This document shows, in pieces, positions 31,656 to 44,706 of a stretch of DNA of 64,000 nucleotides. The notes below the pieces were generated by a model. That model ran no database searches and had not been told where the DNA came from. It was given only the letters and a program-made list of their open reading frames with translations. Source of the stretch: Euglena gracilis (lineage: Eukaryota; Euglenida; Euglenophyceae; Euglenales); assembly GCA_039621445.1 (NCBI GenBank), contig CP154956.1, forward strand, positions 22,447,158 through 22,511,157, read 5' to 3'. How positions within the stretch are numbered: the first letter of the stretch is position 1; every line of letters begins with the position of its first letter. The position numbers and the translations under genes were made by a program.

Positions 31656-32041
31656 TGAGAGCTTGTTCGCGTTCTCCCGAACAACGAAAAAATTTTCGGT
31701 ACATTGGTTTAGCTGCTGACTTAAGCTCAATCTTACAACCGCCGAACGGACCGCGTATCGCGGGGTCGACGTCGCACGCGTATACTGGATTTTCCAGCAC
31801 ACCGTGAAATTCGCGGGTAATCTGCGAACGTAATTCAGCTGACTTGGGATTCTGACCTTCACTCTCGATGACTGCAGAAACCGCCAGGGTATCCCTGGGG
31901 CTACCGAGCTTCCTCGTCACTGCGAATTCGGACATTCCGAATGCATCGAAGAAACATACGCAAAAAATGATTTCTGGTAAGGGTGGTTAATATTTTACCA
32001 CAAAATTCCTCAAAAATCGGTACATTAGTGGTAAACCCCAC
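31656..32041 (-). pseudogene. Ty3/Gypsy pol fragment, copy 3
   Basis: This copy is nearly identical to 18058-18444, with the same RGPFGGCKIELK and GEREQAL blocks on the minus strand. At its right edge (GGTAAACCCCACCA) copies 1 and 2 enter satellite, but here the sequence goes on into unique DNA. This copy may therefore keep more of the original insertion or locus. Confidence 0.75.
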
Positions 32042-32329
32042 CAATGAAAACACACATACGATAGTTGGGTGAACCATGCCGCTTCCGGAATGATGGATAT
32101 GAGAATAACTCCACGGGCTTCATCCCCCAGAATTTTCTCAACCGCACATTCGATAAGTTTTGGAGGGGGTGCAGCGATAACATCGTATCACCCCAAAATT
32201 TCTCAAATGCGTTGGAGTGTTGTGACCAACGACGTGGCAAACAGGCACGTGCGTTGGATGAAAAGGCATCGATTTCAAACACCAAATCAAATGAAACAGC
32301 CGAAGACGCCATTTTGGAAAATCATCGTT
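32042..32329. other. Unique sequence next to the Gypsy fragment
   Basis: About 290 bp of non-satellite, AT-balanced DNA with no repeat elsewhere in the window. A minus-strand open frame covers 32025-32312 but has no recognisable domain. It could be a continuation of the Gypsy-related locus or an intron between coding pieces. Confidence 0.4.
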
Positions 32330-32930
32330 TCAAAATGCGATATTGACCAAAACTGAAAGCATTCCGTTTCGCATAGTCACGCACCCGATTTCTGGTTGGA
32401 GTGACGAAACACAATGTACGGATCCACAAACATGCGGGCTGTCTTCCACTACCTCAGGGGTTAATACCAAGGGAGTTTGGACAGGCTGGGGCTTTCGCCA
32501 TTCCCCATCAAATTCATACCAAGTGTAATCGGGATGGTGATTAAGAACGACGCTTTTCGCGTTTCCAAACAACGAGGCTAATACACGTTGTTGGAGTACT
32601 CGGTGTACCTCCGCGCATTGCAGGCTATAACCAGGTGTATCCTTGGGTGTGGATTCCGTTTTCGGAATTGCGATTAGTGTTGGATTTTGAACTAAACATC
32701 CACAGTCCAAATCATATTGGGTGTAAATTCTCCTGCAGTGCACGCATTGGAAGGAAGTGTGATGGTGTGGCGGGTGTGCGTATAAGTGGGTGTCGATGGC
32801 ATTTGCCGGTAAGTCTTGTACAAGTGTGCCTGGATTCGGCACAACTGGTGGGAAACGGAGTGGTGGTGTAGCTGGGTGACTACTCGACAAAGTACGTGCT
32901 GCAGGCTTTTGGGCTTTCGTCTTGTAACCC
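32330..32930 (-). pseudogene. Coding fragment with a Cys/His cluster, family unknown
   Basis: On the minus strand an open frame of about 200 codons enters from the satellite at 32930 (GYKTKAQKPAART) and stops at TGA 32330. Its composition is varied and protein-like. It contains FQCVHCRRIYTQYDLDCGC, a CX2C...CXC cluster that could bind zinc, then helical LQQRVLASLFGNAK, YTWYEFDGEW and a second Cys pair. I do not recognise the family. Its 5' end is replaced by 216-bp satellite, so it is truncated. It may be the upstream part of the retroelement whose RT fragment lies at 31656-32041. Confidence 0.5.
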
Positions 32931-35900
32931 ACTTTGACAACGGACGCCCCCCAAAACGTCGTTTTTCGGTCATTTTCGGCCGAAATCGGCCTCGCCGGCG
33001 CTCTAAAAACAAGCGGCCTGCCCCGGGTAGAGGTCGGCGATCCTTTACCTGACTGTTGCGAAGGGCGGCGGGCGGACAGGCGCAATTTTGCCCGCGGCGG
33101 GCGTGCGTAAAACTGAGCGGTCCGCCCCGGGTAGAGGTCGGCGATCCTTTACCTGACTGTCGCGAAGGGCGGCGGGCGGACAGGCGCAATTTTGCCCGCG
33201 GCGGGCGTGCGTAAAACGCAGCAATTACCGCCCGGGAGGCGCAAAATAGCACTTTGGTAACGGACGCCCCCCAAAACGTCGTTTTTCGGTCATTTTCGGC
33301 CGAAATCGGCCTCGCCGGCGCTCTAAACCTGAGCAGTCCGCCCCGGGTAGATGTCGGCGATCCTTTACCTGACTGTCGCGAAGGGCGGCGGGCGGACAGG
33401 CGCAATTTTGCCCGCGGCGGGCGTGCGTAAAACGCAGCAATCACCGCCCGGGAGGCGCAAAATAGCACTTTGACAACGGACGCCCCCCAAAACGTCGTTT
33501 TTCGGTCATTTTCGGCCGAAATCGGCCTCGCCGGCGCTCTAAAAACGAGCGGTCCGCCCCGGGTAGAGGTCGGCGATCCTTTACCTGACTGTTGCGAAGG
33601 GCGGCCGGCGGACAGGCGCAATTTTGCCCGCGGCGGGCGCCCGTAAAACGCAGCAATTACCGCCCGGGAGGCGTAAAATAGCACTTTGGCAACGGACGCC
33701 CCCCCAAAACGTCGTTTTTCGGTCCTTTTCGGCGGAAATCGGCCTCGCCGGCGCTCTAAAAACGAGCGGCCCGCCCCGGGTAGAGGTCGGCGATCCTTTA
33801 CGTGAGTGTCGCGAAGGGCGGCCGGCGGACAGGCGCAATTTTGCCCGCGGCGGGCGTGCGTAAAACGCAGCAATCACCGCCCGGGAGGCGCAAAATAGCA
33901 CTTTGACAACGGACGCCCCCCAAAACGTCGTTTTTCGGTCATTTTCGGCCGAAATCGGCCTCGCCGGCGCTCTAAAAACAAGCGGTCTGCCCCGGGTAGA
34001 GGTCGGCGATCCTTTACCTGACTGTTGCGAAGGGCGGCCGGCGGACAGGCGCAATTTTGCCCGCGGCGGGCGCCCGTAAAACGCAGCAATTACCGCCCGG
34101 GAGGCGCAAAATAGCACTTTGGCAACGGACGCCCCCCAAAACGTCGTTTTTCGGTCATTTTCGGCCGAAATCGGCCTCGCCGGCGCTCTAAAAACGAGCG
34201 GTCCGCCCCGGGTAGAGGTCGGCGATCCTTTACCTGAGTGTCGCGAAGGGCGGCCGGCGGACAGGCGCAATTTTGCCCGCGGCGGGCGTGCGTAAAACGC
34301 AGCAATCACCGCCCGGGAGGCGCAAAATAGCACTTTGACAACGGACGCCCCCCAAAACGTCGTTTTTCGGTCATTTTCGGCCGAAATCGGCCGCGCCGGC
34401 GCTCTAAAAACAAGCGCTGCGCCCCAGGTAGAGGTCGGCGATCCTTTACCTGAGTGTCGCGAAGGGCGGCCGGCGGACAGGCGCAATTTTGCCCGCGGCG
34501 GGCGCCCGTAAAACGCAGCAACTACCGCCCGGGAGGCGCAAAATAGCACTTTGGCAACGGACGCCCCCCAAAACGTCGTTTTTCGGTCAGTTTCGGCCGA
34601 AATCGGCCTCGCCTGCGCTCTAAAAACGAGCGGTCCGCCCCGGGTAGAAGTCGGCGATCCTTAACCTGAGTGTCGCGAAGAGCGGCCGGCGGACAGGCGC
34701 AATTTTGCCGGCGGCTGGCGCGCGTAAAACGCAGGAATTACCGCCCGGGAGGCGCAAAATAGCACTTTGACAACGGACGCCCCCCAAAACGTCGTTTTTC
34801 GGTCATTTTCGGCCGAAATCAGCCTCGCCGGCGCGCTATAAACAAGCGGTCTGGGGTAGAGGTCGGCGATCCTTTACCTGACTGTTGCGAAGGGCGGCTG
34901 GCGGACAGGCGCAATTTTTGCCTGCCGCGGGCGTGCGTAAAACGCTGCAATTACCGCCCGGGAGGCGTAAAATAGCACTTTGGCAACGGACGCCCCCCAA
35001 AACGTCGTTTTTCGGTCATTTTCGGCCGAAATCGGCCTCGCCGGCGCTCTAAAAACGAGCGGTCCGCCCCGAGTAGAGGTCAGCGATCCTTTACCTGACT
35101 GTTGCGAAGGGCGGCCGGCGGACAGGCGCAATTTTGCCCGCGGCGGGCGCCCGTAAAACGCAGCAATTACCGCCCGGGAGGCGCAAAATAGCACTTTGGC
35201 AACGGACGCCCCCCAAAACGTCGTTTTTCGGTCCTTTTCGGCCGAAATCGGCCTCGCCGGCGCTCTAAAAACGAGCGGCCCGCCCCGGGTAGAGGTCGGC
35301 GATCCTTTACCTGACTGTCGCGAAGGGCGGCCGGCGGACAGGCGCAATTTTGCCCGCGGCGGGCGTGCGTAAAACGCAGCAATCACCGCCCGGGAGGCGC
35401 AAAATAGCACTTTGACAACGGACGCCCCCCAAAACGTCGTTTTTCGGTCATTTTCGGCCGAAATCGGCCTCGCCGGCGCTCTAAACCTGAGCAGTCCGCC
35501 CGGGGTAGATGTCGGCGATCCTTTACCTTACTATCGCGAAGGGCGGCCGGCGGACAGGCGGAATTTTGCCCGCGGCGGGCGTGCGTAAAACGCAGCAATT
35601 ACCGCCCGGGAGGCGCAAAATAGCACTTTGACAACGGACGCCCCCCAAAACGTCGTTTTTCGGTCATTTTCGGCCGAAATCGGCCTCGCCGGCGCTCTAA
35701 AAACAAGCGGCCTGCCCCGGGTAGAGGTCGGCGATCCTTTACCTGACTGTCGCGAAGGGCGGCGGGAGAACAGGCGTAATTTTGCCCGCGGCGGGCGTGC
35801 GTAAAACGCAGCAATTCCCGCCCGGGAGGTGCAAAATAGCACTTTGGCAACGACGCAACGACGCCCCCCAAAACGTCGTTTTTCGGTGAGTTTCGGCCGA

Positions 35901-38900
35901 AATCGGCCGCGCCGGCGCTCTAAAAACGAGCGGTCCGCCCCGGGTAGAGGTCGGCGATCCTTTACCTGACTGTTGCGAAGGGCGGCGGGAGAACAGGCGC
36001 AATTTTGCCCGCGGCGGGCGTGCGTAAAACGCTGCAATTACCGCAAGAGTGCACAAAATAGCACTTTGGCAACGGACGCCCCCCCAAAACGTCATTTTTC
36101 GGTCATTTTCGGCCGAAATCGGCCTCGCCGGCGCTCTAAAAACGAGCGGTCCGCCCCGGGTAGAGGTCGGCGATCCTTTACGTAATTGTCGCGAAGGGCG
36201 GCCGGCGGACAGACGCAATTTTGCCCGCGGCTGACGTGTGTAAAACGCAGCAATTACCGCCGGGAGGTGCAAAATAGCACTTTGGCAACAGACGCCCCCC
36301 AAAACGTCATTTTTTGGTCATTTTCCGCTGAAATCGGTGGCGCCGGCGCTCTAACAAACGAGCGCTCCGCTCCGGGGAGAGGTCGGCGATCCTTTACCCG
36401 ACTGTTGCGAAGGGAGGCGGGCGGACAGGCGCAATTTTGCCCGCGGCGGGCGTGCGTAAAACGCAGCAATTACCGCCTGGGAGGTGCAAAATAGCACTTT
36501 GGCAACGGACGCCCCCCAAAACGTCGTTTTTCGGTCAGTTTCGGCCGAAATCGGCCGCGCCGGCGCTCTAAAAACGCCCGGTCCGCCCCGGGTAGAGGTC
36601 GGCGATCCTTTACCTGACTGTTGCGAAGGGCGGCGGGCGGACAGGCGCAATTTTGCCCGCGGCGGGCGTGCGTAAAACGCAGCAATTCCCGCCCGGGAGG
36701 TGCAAAATAGCACTTTGGCAACGGACGCCCCCCAAAACGTCGTTTTTCGGTCAGTTTCGGCCGAAATCGGCCGTCCCGCGCTCTAAAAACCAGCGGTCCG
36801 CCCCTGGTAGAGGTCGGCGATCCTTTACCTGACTGTCGCGAAGGGCGGCCGGCGGACAGGCGCAATTTTGCCCGCGGCGGACGTGCGTAAAACGCAGCAA
36901 TTCCTGCCCGGGAGGTGTAAAATAGCACTTTGGCAACGACGCAACGACGCCCCCCAAAACGTCGTTTTTCGGTGAGTTTCGGCCGAAATCGGCCGCGCCG
37001 GCGCTCTAAAAAAACGAGCGGACCGCCCCGGGTAGAGGTCGGCGATCCTTTACCTAACTGTCGCGAAGGGCGGCCGGCGGACAGGCGCAAATTTGCCTGC
37101 GGCGGGCTTGCGTAAAACGCTGCAATTACCGCCCGGGGGGCGCAAAATAGCCCTTTGGCAACGGACGCCCCCCAAAATGACGTTTTTCGGTCAGTTTTGG
37201 CCGAAATCGGCCGTGCCGGCGCTTTTTAAAACGAGCGCTCCGCCCCGGGTAGAGGTCGGCGATCCTTTACCTGACTGTTGCGAAGGGCGGCGGGCCGACA
37301 GGCGCAATTTTGCCTGCGGCGGGCGTGCGTAAAACGCAGCAATTACCGCCAGAAGGCGCAAAATAGCACTTTGGCAACGGACGCCCCCCAAAACGTCGTT
37401 TTTCGGTTATTTTCAGCCGAAATCGGCCGTGCCGGCGCTCTAAAAAACCAGCGCTCCGCCCCGGGGAGAGTTCGGCGATCCTTTACCTGACTGTTGCGAA
37501 GGGCGGCCGGCGGACAGGCGCAATTTTGCCCGCGGCTGGCGTGCGTAAAACGCAGCAATTACCGCCCGGGAGGCGCAAAATGGCACTTTGGCAACGGACG
37601 CCCCGCAAAACGTCATTTTTAGGTCATTTTCGGCCGAAATCGGCCGCGCCGGCGGTCTAAAAAACGAGCGGTCCGCCCCGGGTAGAGGTCGGCGATCCTT
37701 TACTTGACTGTTGCGAAGGGCGGCCGGCGGCCAGGCACAATTTTGCCCGCGGATGGCGTGCGTAAAAGGCAGCAACCACCGCCCGGGAGGCGCAAAATAG
37801 CACTTTGTCAACGGACACCCCCCCAAAACGTCATTTTTCTGTCATTTTCGGCCGAAATCGGCCGCGCCAGCGCTTTTTAAAACGAGCGCTCCGCCCCGGG
37901 TAGAGGTCGGCGATCCTTTACCTAACTGTTGCGAAGGGCGGCTGGCGGAGAGCGGCGGGCGCCCGTAAAACGCAGCAATTCCCACCCGGGAGGCGCAAAA
38001 TAGCACTCTGGCAACGGACGCCCCCAAAACGTCGTTTTTCGGTCAGTTTCGGCCGAAATCGGCCGCGCCGCCGCTTTTTAAAACGAGCGCTCCGCCCCGG
38101 GTAGAGGTCGGCGATCCTTTACCTGACTGTCGCGAAGGGCGGCGGGCGGACAGGCGCAATTTTGACCGCGGCGGGCGTGCGTAAAACACAGCAACTACCG
38201 CCGGGGAGGCGCAAAATGGCACTTTGGCAACGGACGCCCCCCAAAACGTCATTTTTAGGTCATTTTCGGCCGAAATCAGCCGCGCCGGGGCTCTAATAAA
38301 CGAGCGCTCCGCCCCGGGTGGAGGTCGGCGATCCTTTACCTGACTGTCGCGAAGGGCGGCGGGCGGACAGGCGCCATTTTGCCCGCGGCGGGCGTGCGTA
38401 AAACGCAGCAGTTCCCGCCCGGGAGACGCAAAATAGCACTTTGGCAACGAAAGCCCCCCAAAAAGTCGTTTTTCGGTCAGTTTCGGACGAAATAGGCCTC
38501 GCCGGCGCTTTTTTAAACGAGCGCTCCGCCCCGGGTAGAGCTCGGCGATCCTTTACCTGACTGTTGCAAAGGGCGGGCGGAAAGGCACAATTTTGCCCGC
38601 GGCGGGCGTGCGTAAAACGCAGCAATTACCGCCAGAAGGCGCAAGATAGCACTTTGGCAACGGACGCCCCCCAAAACGTCATTTTTCGGTCAGTTTCAGC
38701 CGAAATCGACCGCGCCGGTGATCTAAAAAACGAGCGCTCCACCCCGGGGAGAGTTCGGCGATCCTGACTGTCGCGAAGGGCGGCCGGCGGACAGGCGCAA
38801 TTTTGCCCGTGGCTGGCGTGCGTAAAACGCAGCAATTACCGCCAGAAGGCGCAAAATAGCACTTTGGCAACGGATGCCCCCGAAAACGTCATTTTTCTGT

Positions 38901-39274
38901 CATTTTCGGCCGAAATCGGCCGCGCTGGCGCTCTAAAAAATGGCGCTCTGCCCCGGGTAGAGGTCGGCGATCCTTTACCTAACCGTTTCGAAGGGCGGCC
39001 GGCGGACAGGCGCAATTTTGCCCGCGGCGGGCGTGCGTAAAACGCAGCAATTCCCGCCCGGGAGGCGCAAAATAGCACTTTGGCATCGGAAGCCCCGCAA
39101 AACGTTTTTTTTCGGTCATTTTCGGTCGAAATCGGCCTCGCCGGCGCTCTAAAAACAAGCGCTCCGCCCCGGGTAGAGGTCGGCGATCCTTTACCTGACT
39201 GTTGCGAAGGGCGGCCGGCGCACAGGCACAATTTTGCCCGCGGCGGGCGTGCGTAAAACGCTGCAATTCCCGCC
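32931..39274 (+). repeat. 216-bp satellite, block 2a
   Basis: Head-to-tail units in the same orientation as block 1. A unit missing about 100 bp lies at 33113. From about 36 kb the units change to a second subfamily with GGCCGCGCCGGCG for GGCCTCGCCGGCG and GAGCGCTCCGCC for GAGCGGTCCGCC. They also carry more point changes and indels, which suggests an older part of the array. Confidence 0.93.
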
Positions 39275-39573
39275 TTCGGAGCGCTCGTTTTTTAGAGCGC
39301 CGGCGCGGCCGATTTCGGCCGAAACTGACCGAAAATTGACGTTTTGGGGGGCGTCCGTTGCCAAAGTGCTATTTTGCGCCTCCCGGGCGGTAATTGCTGC
39401 GTTTTACGCACGCCCGCCGCGAGCAAAATTGCACCTGTCCGCCCGCTGCCCTTCGGAACAGATAGGTAAAGGATCGCCGACCTTTACCCGGGGCCGGCGC
39501 GGCCGATTTCGGCCGAAAATGACCGACAAATGACGTTTTCGGGGGCGTCCGTTGCCAAAGTGCTATTTTGCGG
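39275..39573 (-). repeat. Inverted 216-bp satellite segment 1
   Basis: About 1.4 units lie in reverse orientation (GAGCGCTCGTTTTTTAGAGCG and so on). The array flips at CCCGCC|TTCGGAGCGC and flips back at TTTTGC|GGACAGGCGA. Both breakpoints fall at different points of the monomer. Confidence 0.93.
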
Positions 39574-42500
39574 ACAGGCGAAAGTTTGCCCGCGGCGGGC
39601 GTGCGTAAAACGCAACAATTACAATTACCGCCCGGGGGAGCAAAAAAGCACTTTGGCAACGGACGCCCCCCAAACCGTCATTTTTCGGTCATTTTCGGCC
39701 GACATCGGCCTCGCCGGCGCTCTAAAAAACCAGCACTCCGCCCCGAGGGCGGCCGGCGGACAGGCGCAATTTTGCCCGCGGCGGGCGTGCGTGAAACGCA
39801 GCAATTACCGCCCGGGAGGCGCAAAATAGCCCCCAAAACGTCATTTTTTGGTCATTTTCGGCCGAAATCAGCTGCGCCGTCGCTCTAAAAAACGAGCGCT
39901 CCGCCCCGGGTAGAGGTGGGCGATCCTTTACCTGACTGTTGCGAAGGGCAGCGGGCGGACAGGCGCAATTTTGCCCGCGGTGGGCGTGCGTAAAACGCAG
40001 CAATTACCGCCCGGGAAGCGCAAAATAGCACTTTGGCAACGGACGCCCCCCAAAACGTCATGTTTCGGTCGTTTTTGGCCGAACTCGGGCGCCCGGCACT
40101 TTTTAAACCAAACGCTCCGCCCCGGGTAGAGGTCGGCGATCCTTTACCTAACTGTCGCGAAGGGCGGCGGGCTGACAGGCGCATTTTTGCCCGCGGCGGG
40201 CGCTCGTGAAACGCAGCAATTGCCGCCTGGGAGGCGCAAAATAGCACTTTGGCAACGGACGCCCCCGAAAACGTCTTTTCTTGGTCATTTTCGGCCGAAG
40301 TCGGCCTCGCCGGCGCTCTAAAAAACGAGCGCTCCGCCCCGGGTAGAGGTCGGCGATCCTTTACCTGACTGACGCGAAGGGCGGCGGGCTGACAGGCGCA
40401 TTTTTTGCCCGCGGCGGGCGCTCGTGAAACGCAGCAATTGCCGCCCGGGAGGCGCAAAATAGCACTTTGGCAACGGACGCCCCCCAAAGCGTCATGTTTC
40501 GGTCATTTTCGGCCGAAATCGGCCGCGCCGGCGCTTTTAAAACGGACGCTCCGCCCCGGGTAGAGGTCGGCGATCCTTTACCTAACTGTCACGAAGGGCG
40601 GCGGGCGGACAGGCGCATTTTTGCCCGCGGCGGGCGCTCGTGAAACGCAGCAATTGTTGCCCGGGAGGCGCAAAATAGCACTTTGGCAACAGACGCCCCC
40701 CAAAACGTCATTTTTCGGTCATTTTCGGCCGAAATCGGCCGCGCCCTCGCTTTTTCAAACGAGCGCTCTGCCCCGGGTAGAGGTCAGCGATCCTTTACCT
40801 AACTGTCGCGAAGGGCGGCGGGCGGACGGGCGCATTTTTGCCCGCGGCTGGCGTGCGTAAAACACAGCAATTACCGCCCGGGAGTCGCAAAATAGCACTT
40901 TCGTAACGGACGCCCCCCAAAACGCCATTTTTCGGTCATTTTCGGCCGAAGTCGGCCTCGCCGGCGCTCTAAAAAACGAGCGCTCCGCCCCGGGTAGAGG
41001 TCGGCGAGCCCTTACTTACGTAACTGTCGCGAAGGGTGGCGGGCGGACAGGCGCAATTTTGCCCACGGCTGGCGCTCGTAAAACGCAGCAACCACCGTCC
41101 GGGAGGCGCAAAATAGCACTCTGACAACGGACGCACCCCCAAAACGTCATTTTTCGGTCATTTTCTGCCGAAATCGGCCCCGCCGGCGCTCTCAAAAAAC
41201 GAGCGGTCCGCCCCGGGTAGAGGTCGGCGACCCTCCACCTACCTTTACCTACCTTTACCTCTACCTACCTTTACCCGCGGCTGGCGCTCGTAAAACGCAG
41301 CAATTACGGCCCGGGAGGAGCAAAATAGCACTTTGGCAACACGCGCCCCAAAACGTCATTTTTCGGTCATTTTCGGCCGAAATCGGCCACGCCGGCGCTC
41401 TAAAAAACGAGCGCTCCGCCCCGGGTAGAGGTCGGCGATCCTTTACCTAACTGTCGCGAAGGGCGGCGGGCGGACAGGCGCAATTTTGCCCGCGGCTGGC
41501 GTGCGTAAAACGCAGCAATTACCGCCCGGGAGGCGCAAAATGGAACTTTGGCAACGGACGGCCCCCAAAACGTCATTTTTCTGTCATTTTCGGCCGAAAT
41601 CGGCCGCGCTGGCGCTCTAAAAACGAGCGCTCCGCCCCGGGTAGAGAGGTCGGCGATCCTTTACCTGACTGTTACGAAGGGCGGCGGGCGTACAGGCGCA
41701 GTTTTGCCCGCGGCGGGCGTGCGTAAAACGCAGCAATTACCGCCCAGGAGGCGCAAAATAGCACTTTGGCAGCTGACGCCCCCCAAAACGACATTTTTCG
41801 GTCATTTTCGGCCGAAATCAGCCGCGCTGGCGCTCTAAGAACGAGCGCTCCGCCCCGGGTAGAGGTCGGCGATCCTACACCTAACTGTTGCGAAGGGCGG
41901 CGGGCGGACGGGCGCAATTTTGCCCGCGGCGGGCGTGCGTAAAACGCAGCAATTACCGCCCAGGAGGCGCAAAATAGCACTTTGGCAACGCCCACAAAAC
42001 GTCATTTTCCGGTCATTTTCGGCCGAAATCGGCCACGACGGCGCTCTAAAAAAAAGAGCGCTCCGCCCCGGGTAGAGGTCGGCGATCCTTTATCTATCTG
42101 TGTCGAAGGGCGGCGGACAGGCCCAATTTTGCCCGCGGCTGGCGTGCATAAAACGCAGCAATTACCGCCCGGGAGGCGCAAAATGGCACTTTGGCAACGG
42201 ACGCCCCCCAAAACGTCAATTTTCGGTCATTTTCGGCCGCGCCGGCGCTTTTTAAAACGAGCGCTCCGCCCCGGGGAGAGTTCGGCGATCCTTTACCTGA
42301 CTGTTGCGAAGGGCGGCCGGCGGACAGGCGCATTATTGCCCGAGGCTGGCGTGCGTAAAACGCAGCAATCACCGCCCGGGAGGCGCAAAATAGCACCATG
42401 GCAACGGACGCCCCCCAAAACGTTTTCTGTCATTTTCGGCCCAAATCGGCCTCGCCGGCGCTCTAAAAAAGAGCGCTCCGCTCCGGGTAGAGGTTAGCGA

Positions 42501-43639
42501 TCCTTTACCTAACTGTTGCGAAGCGCGGCGGGCGGACAGGCGCAATTTTGCCCGCGGCGTGCGTGCGTAAAACGCAGCAATTACCGCCCGGGAGGCTCAA
42601 AATGGCACTTTGGCAACGGACGCCCCCCCAAAACGTCAATTTTCGGTCATTTTCAGCCGCGCCGGCGCTTTTTAAAACGACCGCTCCGCCCTGTGTAGAG
42701 GGGGTCGATCCCTCACCTAACTGTTCCGAAGGGCGGCGGGCGGACAGGCGCAATTTTGCCCGCGGCTGGCGTGCGTAAAACGCACAAATTACCATTGGCA
42801 AATGCATTGGCAAATTTATGCATTGGCAAATTACCACACTTTGGCAACGGACGGCCCCAAAACGTCATTTTTCTGTCATTTTCGGCCGAAATCGGCTGCG
42901 CTGGCGCTCTAAAAACGAGCGCTCCGCCCGGGGTAGAGAGGTCGGCGATCCTTTACCTGACTGTTCCGAAGGGCGGCGGGCGTACAGGCGCAGTTTTGCC
43001 CGCGGCGGGCGTGCGTAAAACGCAGCAATTACCGCCCAGGAGGCGCAAAATAGCACTTTGGCAACGGACGCCCCCCAAAACGTCGTTTTTCGGTCATTTT
43101 CGGCCGAAATCAGCCGCGCTGGCGCTCTAAGAAGGAGCGGTTCTCACCGGGTAGAGGTGGGCGATCCTTTACCTGACTGTTGTGAAGGGCGGCGGGCGGA
43201 CAGGCACAATTTTGCCGCGGCGGGCGTGCGTAGAACGCAGCAATTACCGCCCGGGAGGCGCAAAATAGCACTTTGGCAACGGAAGCCCCCCAAAATGTAT
43301 TCTGTCATTTTCGGCCGAAATCGGCCGCGCCGGCGCTTTTTAAAACGAGAGCTCCGCCCCGGGTAGAGGTTGGCGATCCTTTACCTGACTGTTGCGAAGG
43401 GCTGCCGGCGGACAGGCACAATTTTGCCGCGGCGGGCGTGCGTAAAACGCAGCAATTACCGCCCGGGAGGCGCAAAATGGCACTTTGGCAACGGACTCCC
43501 CCCAAAACGTCATTTTTCTGTCATTTTCGGCCGAAATCGGCCGCGCTGGCGCTTTTTAAAACGAGCTGGCAGCCCCGGGTAGAGGTCGGCGATCCTCTAC
43601 CTGACTGTCGCGAAGGGCGGCGGGCGGACAGGCGCAATT
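39574..43639 (+). repeat. 216-bp satellite, block 2b (diverged subfamily)
   Basis: Forward units of the GCGCTCCGCC subfamily, with frequent small indels. A local expansion of CCTACCTTTA-type sequence occurs at 41234-41275. A short ATTGGCAAAT triplication replaces part of a unit at 42790-42830. The block is cut at GGCGCAATT by a non-satellite insert. Confidence 0.92.
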
Positions 43640-44285
43640 GTAGGGGTTGCCCCTCCTGAGGTTCGTGTGAAGGGACCCCTGGCGGCGCAACCCGCGTAGG
43701 ATCGTTTAAATTTGAGCCCGTCGGGCCCACAGGGTTTTCCCCTTGGTGAAAAAGTGGGGTAGGGGTTGGTGTTGGTGCAGGTGAAGCTGCAGAATTGGAA
43801 AAATACATACTTTTGGGGTCCAGTCCATTGAACTTGATTGAATAATCTGGTCAATGCCTTGGACTTGTTTGCTGGAACTTGTTTGATTGTTTGTTGATTG
43901 CCAAAATGCAAAAACACAATTGAATGCCAAAAAATAAACAGTATGTGAACAGAGCCCTGCACAGAAAATGTACAATTGGTGGGGGGCTACAGCTGGGGGG
44001 GCTACTTGGTATACTCTGCGCAATTCTTAATGAATTGCGCCATGCATGCTTGCGCAAAGCCCTGCAGGGCTTGCGCATCCCCTTGGGGGTTGCCTGTTGG
44101 CCCCCTCAAACTGCCCCCTCCTTTGCCTTCCCTTGGCTTGCTCAAAATGGGCTGTGGGGCCCCCTTGGGGGCCAGTGGGGCCTCAAAAGGCACTTGGGGG
44201 CCTTGGAGCCCCCTTGCGGCCCTTCGTGGCCCCTTTGGGCCCTCTTGGGACCCCTCCTTGGCTCGGGCACCCTCGGACCTCGCAC
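43640..44285. other. Non-satellite insert with two strong hairpins
   Basis: This 646-bp insert interrupts one satellite unit within GGCGCAATTTTGCCC. Its first 370 bp are unique, AT-richer and without a recognised gene. Next come GCGCAATTC-ttaat-GAATTGCGC (44018-44040) and a near-perfect 27-base palindrome centred on CCCTGCAGGG (44051-44077). The last 164 bp are the GGCC-rich module shared with 361-521. No target duplication or terminal repeat is obvious. Confidence 0.7.
44117..44280 (+). repeat. Dispersed GGCC-rich module, copy 2
   Basis: This copy is collinear with the reverse complement of 361-521, from CCTCCTTTGCCTTCCCTTGG to TCGGACC. It is followed immediately by satellite here, and abuts satellite in copy 1 as well. 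Confidence 0.75.
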
Positions 44286-44706
44286 ACAATTTTGCCCGCG
44301 GCTGGCGTGCGTAAAACGCAGCTATTACCGCCCGGGAGGCGCAAAATAGCCCTTTGGCAACGGACGCCCCCCAAAACGTCATTTTTCGGTCATTTTCGTC
44401 CCAAATCGGCCGCGCTGGCGCTCTAAAAAAAAGAGCGCTCCGCCCCGGGTAGAGGTCGGCGATCCTTTACCTAACTGTTGCGAAGGGCGGCCGGCGTACA
44501 GGCGCAATTTTTGCCGGCGGCGGGCGTGAGTAAAACGCAGCAATTACCGCCCGGGAGGCGCAAAATGGCACTTTGGCAACGGACGGCCCCCAAACCTCAC
44601 TTTTCGGTCATTTTCGGCCGAAATCGGCCGCGACGGCGCTCTACAAAACGAGCGGTTCGCCCCGGTTTGAGGTAGGCGATCCTTTACCTGACTGTTGTGA
44701 ATGGCG
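44286..44706 (+). repeat. 216-bp satellite, block 2c
   Basis: About two forward units between the insert and the second inverted block. The last unit breaks off at GACTGTTGTGAATGGCGACC, where the orientation reverses. Confidence 0.9.
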
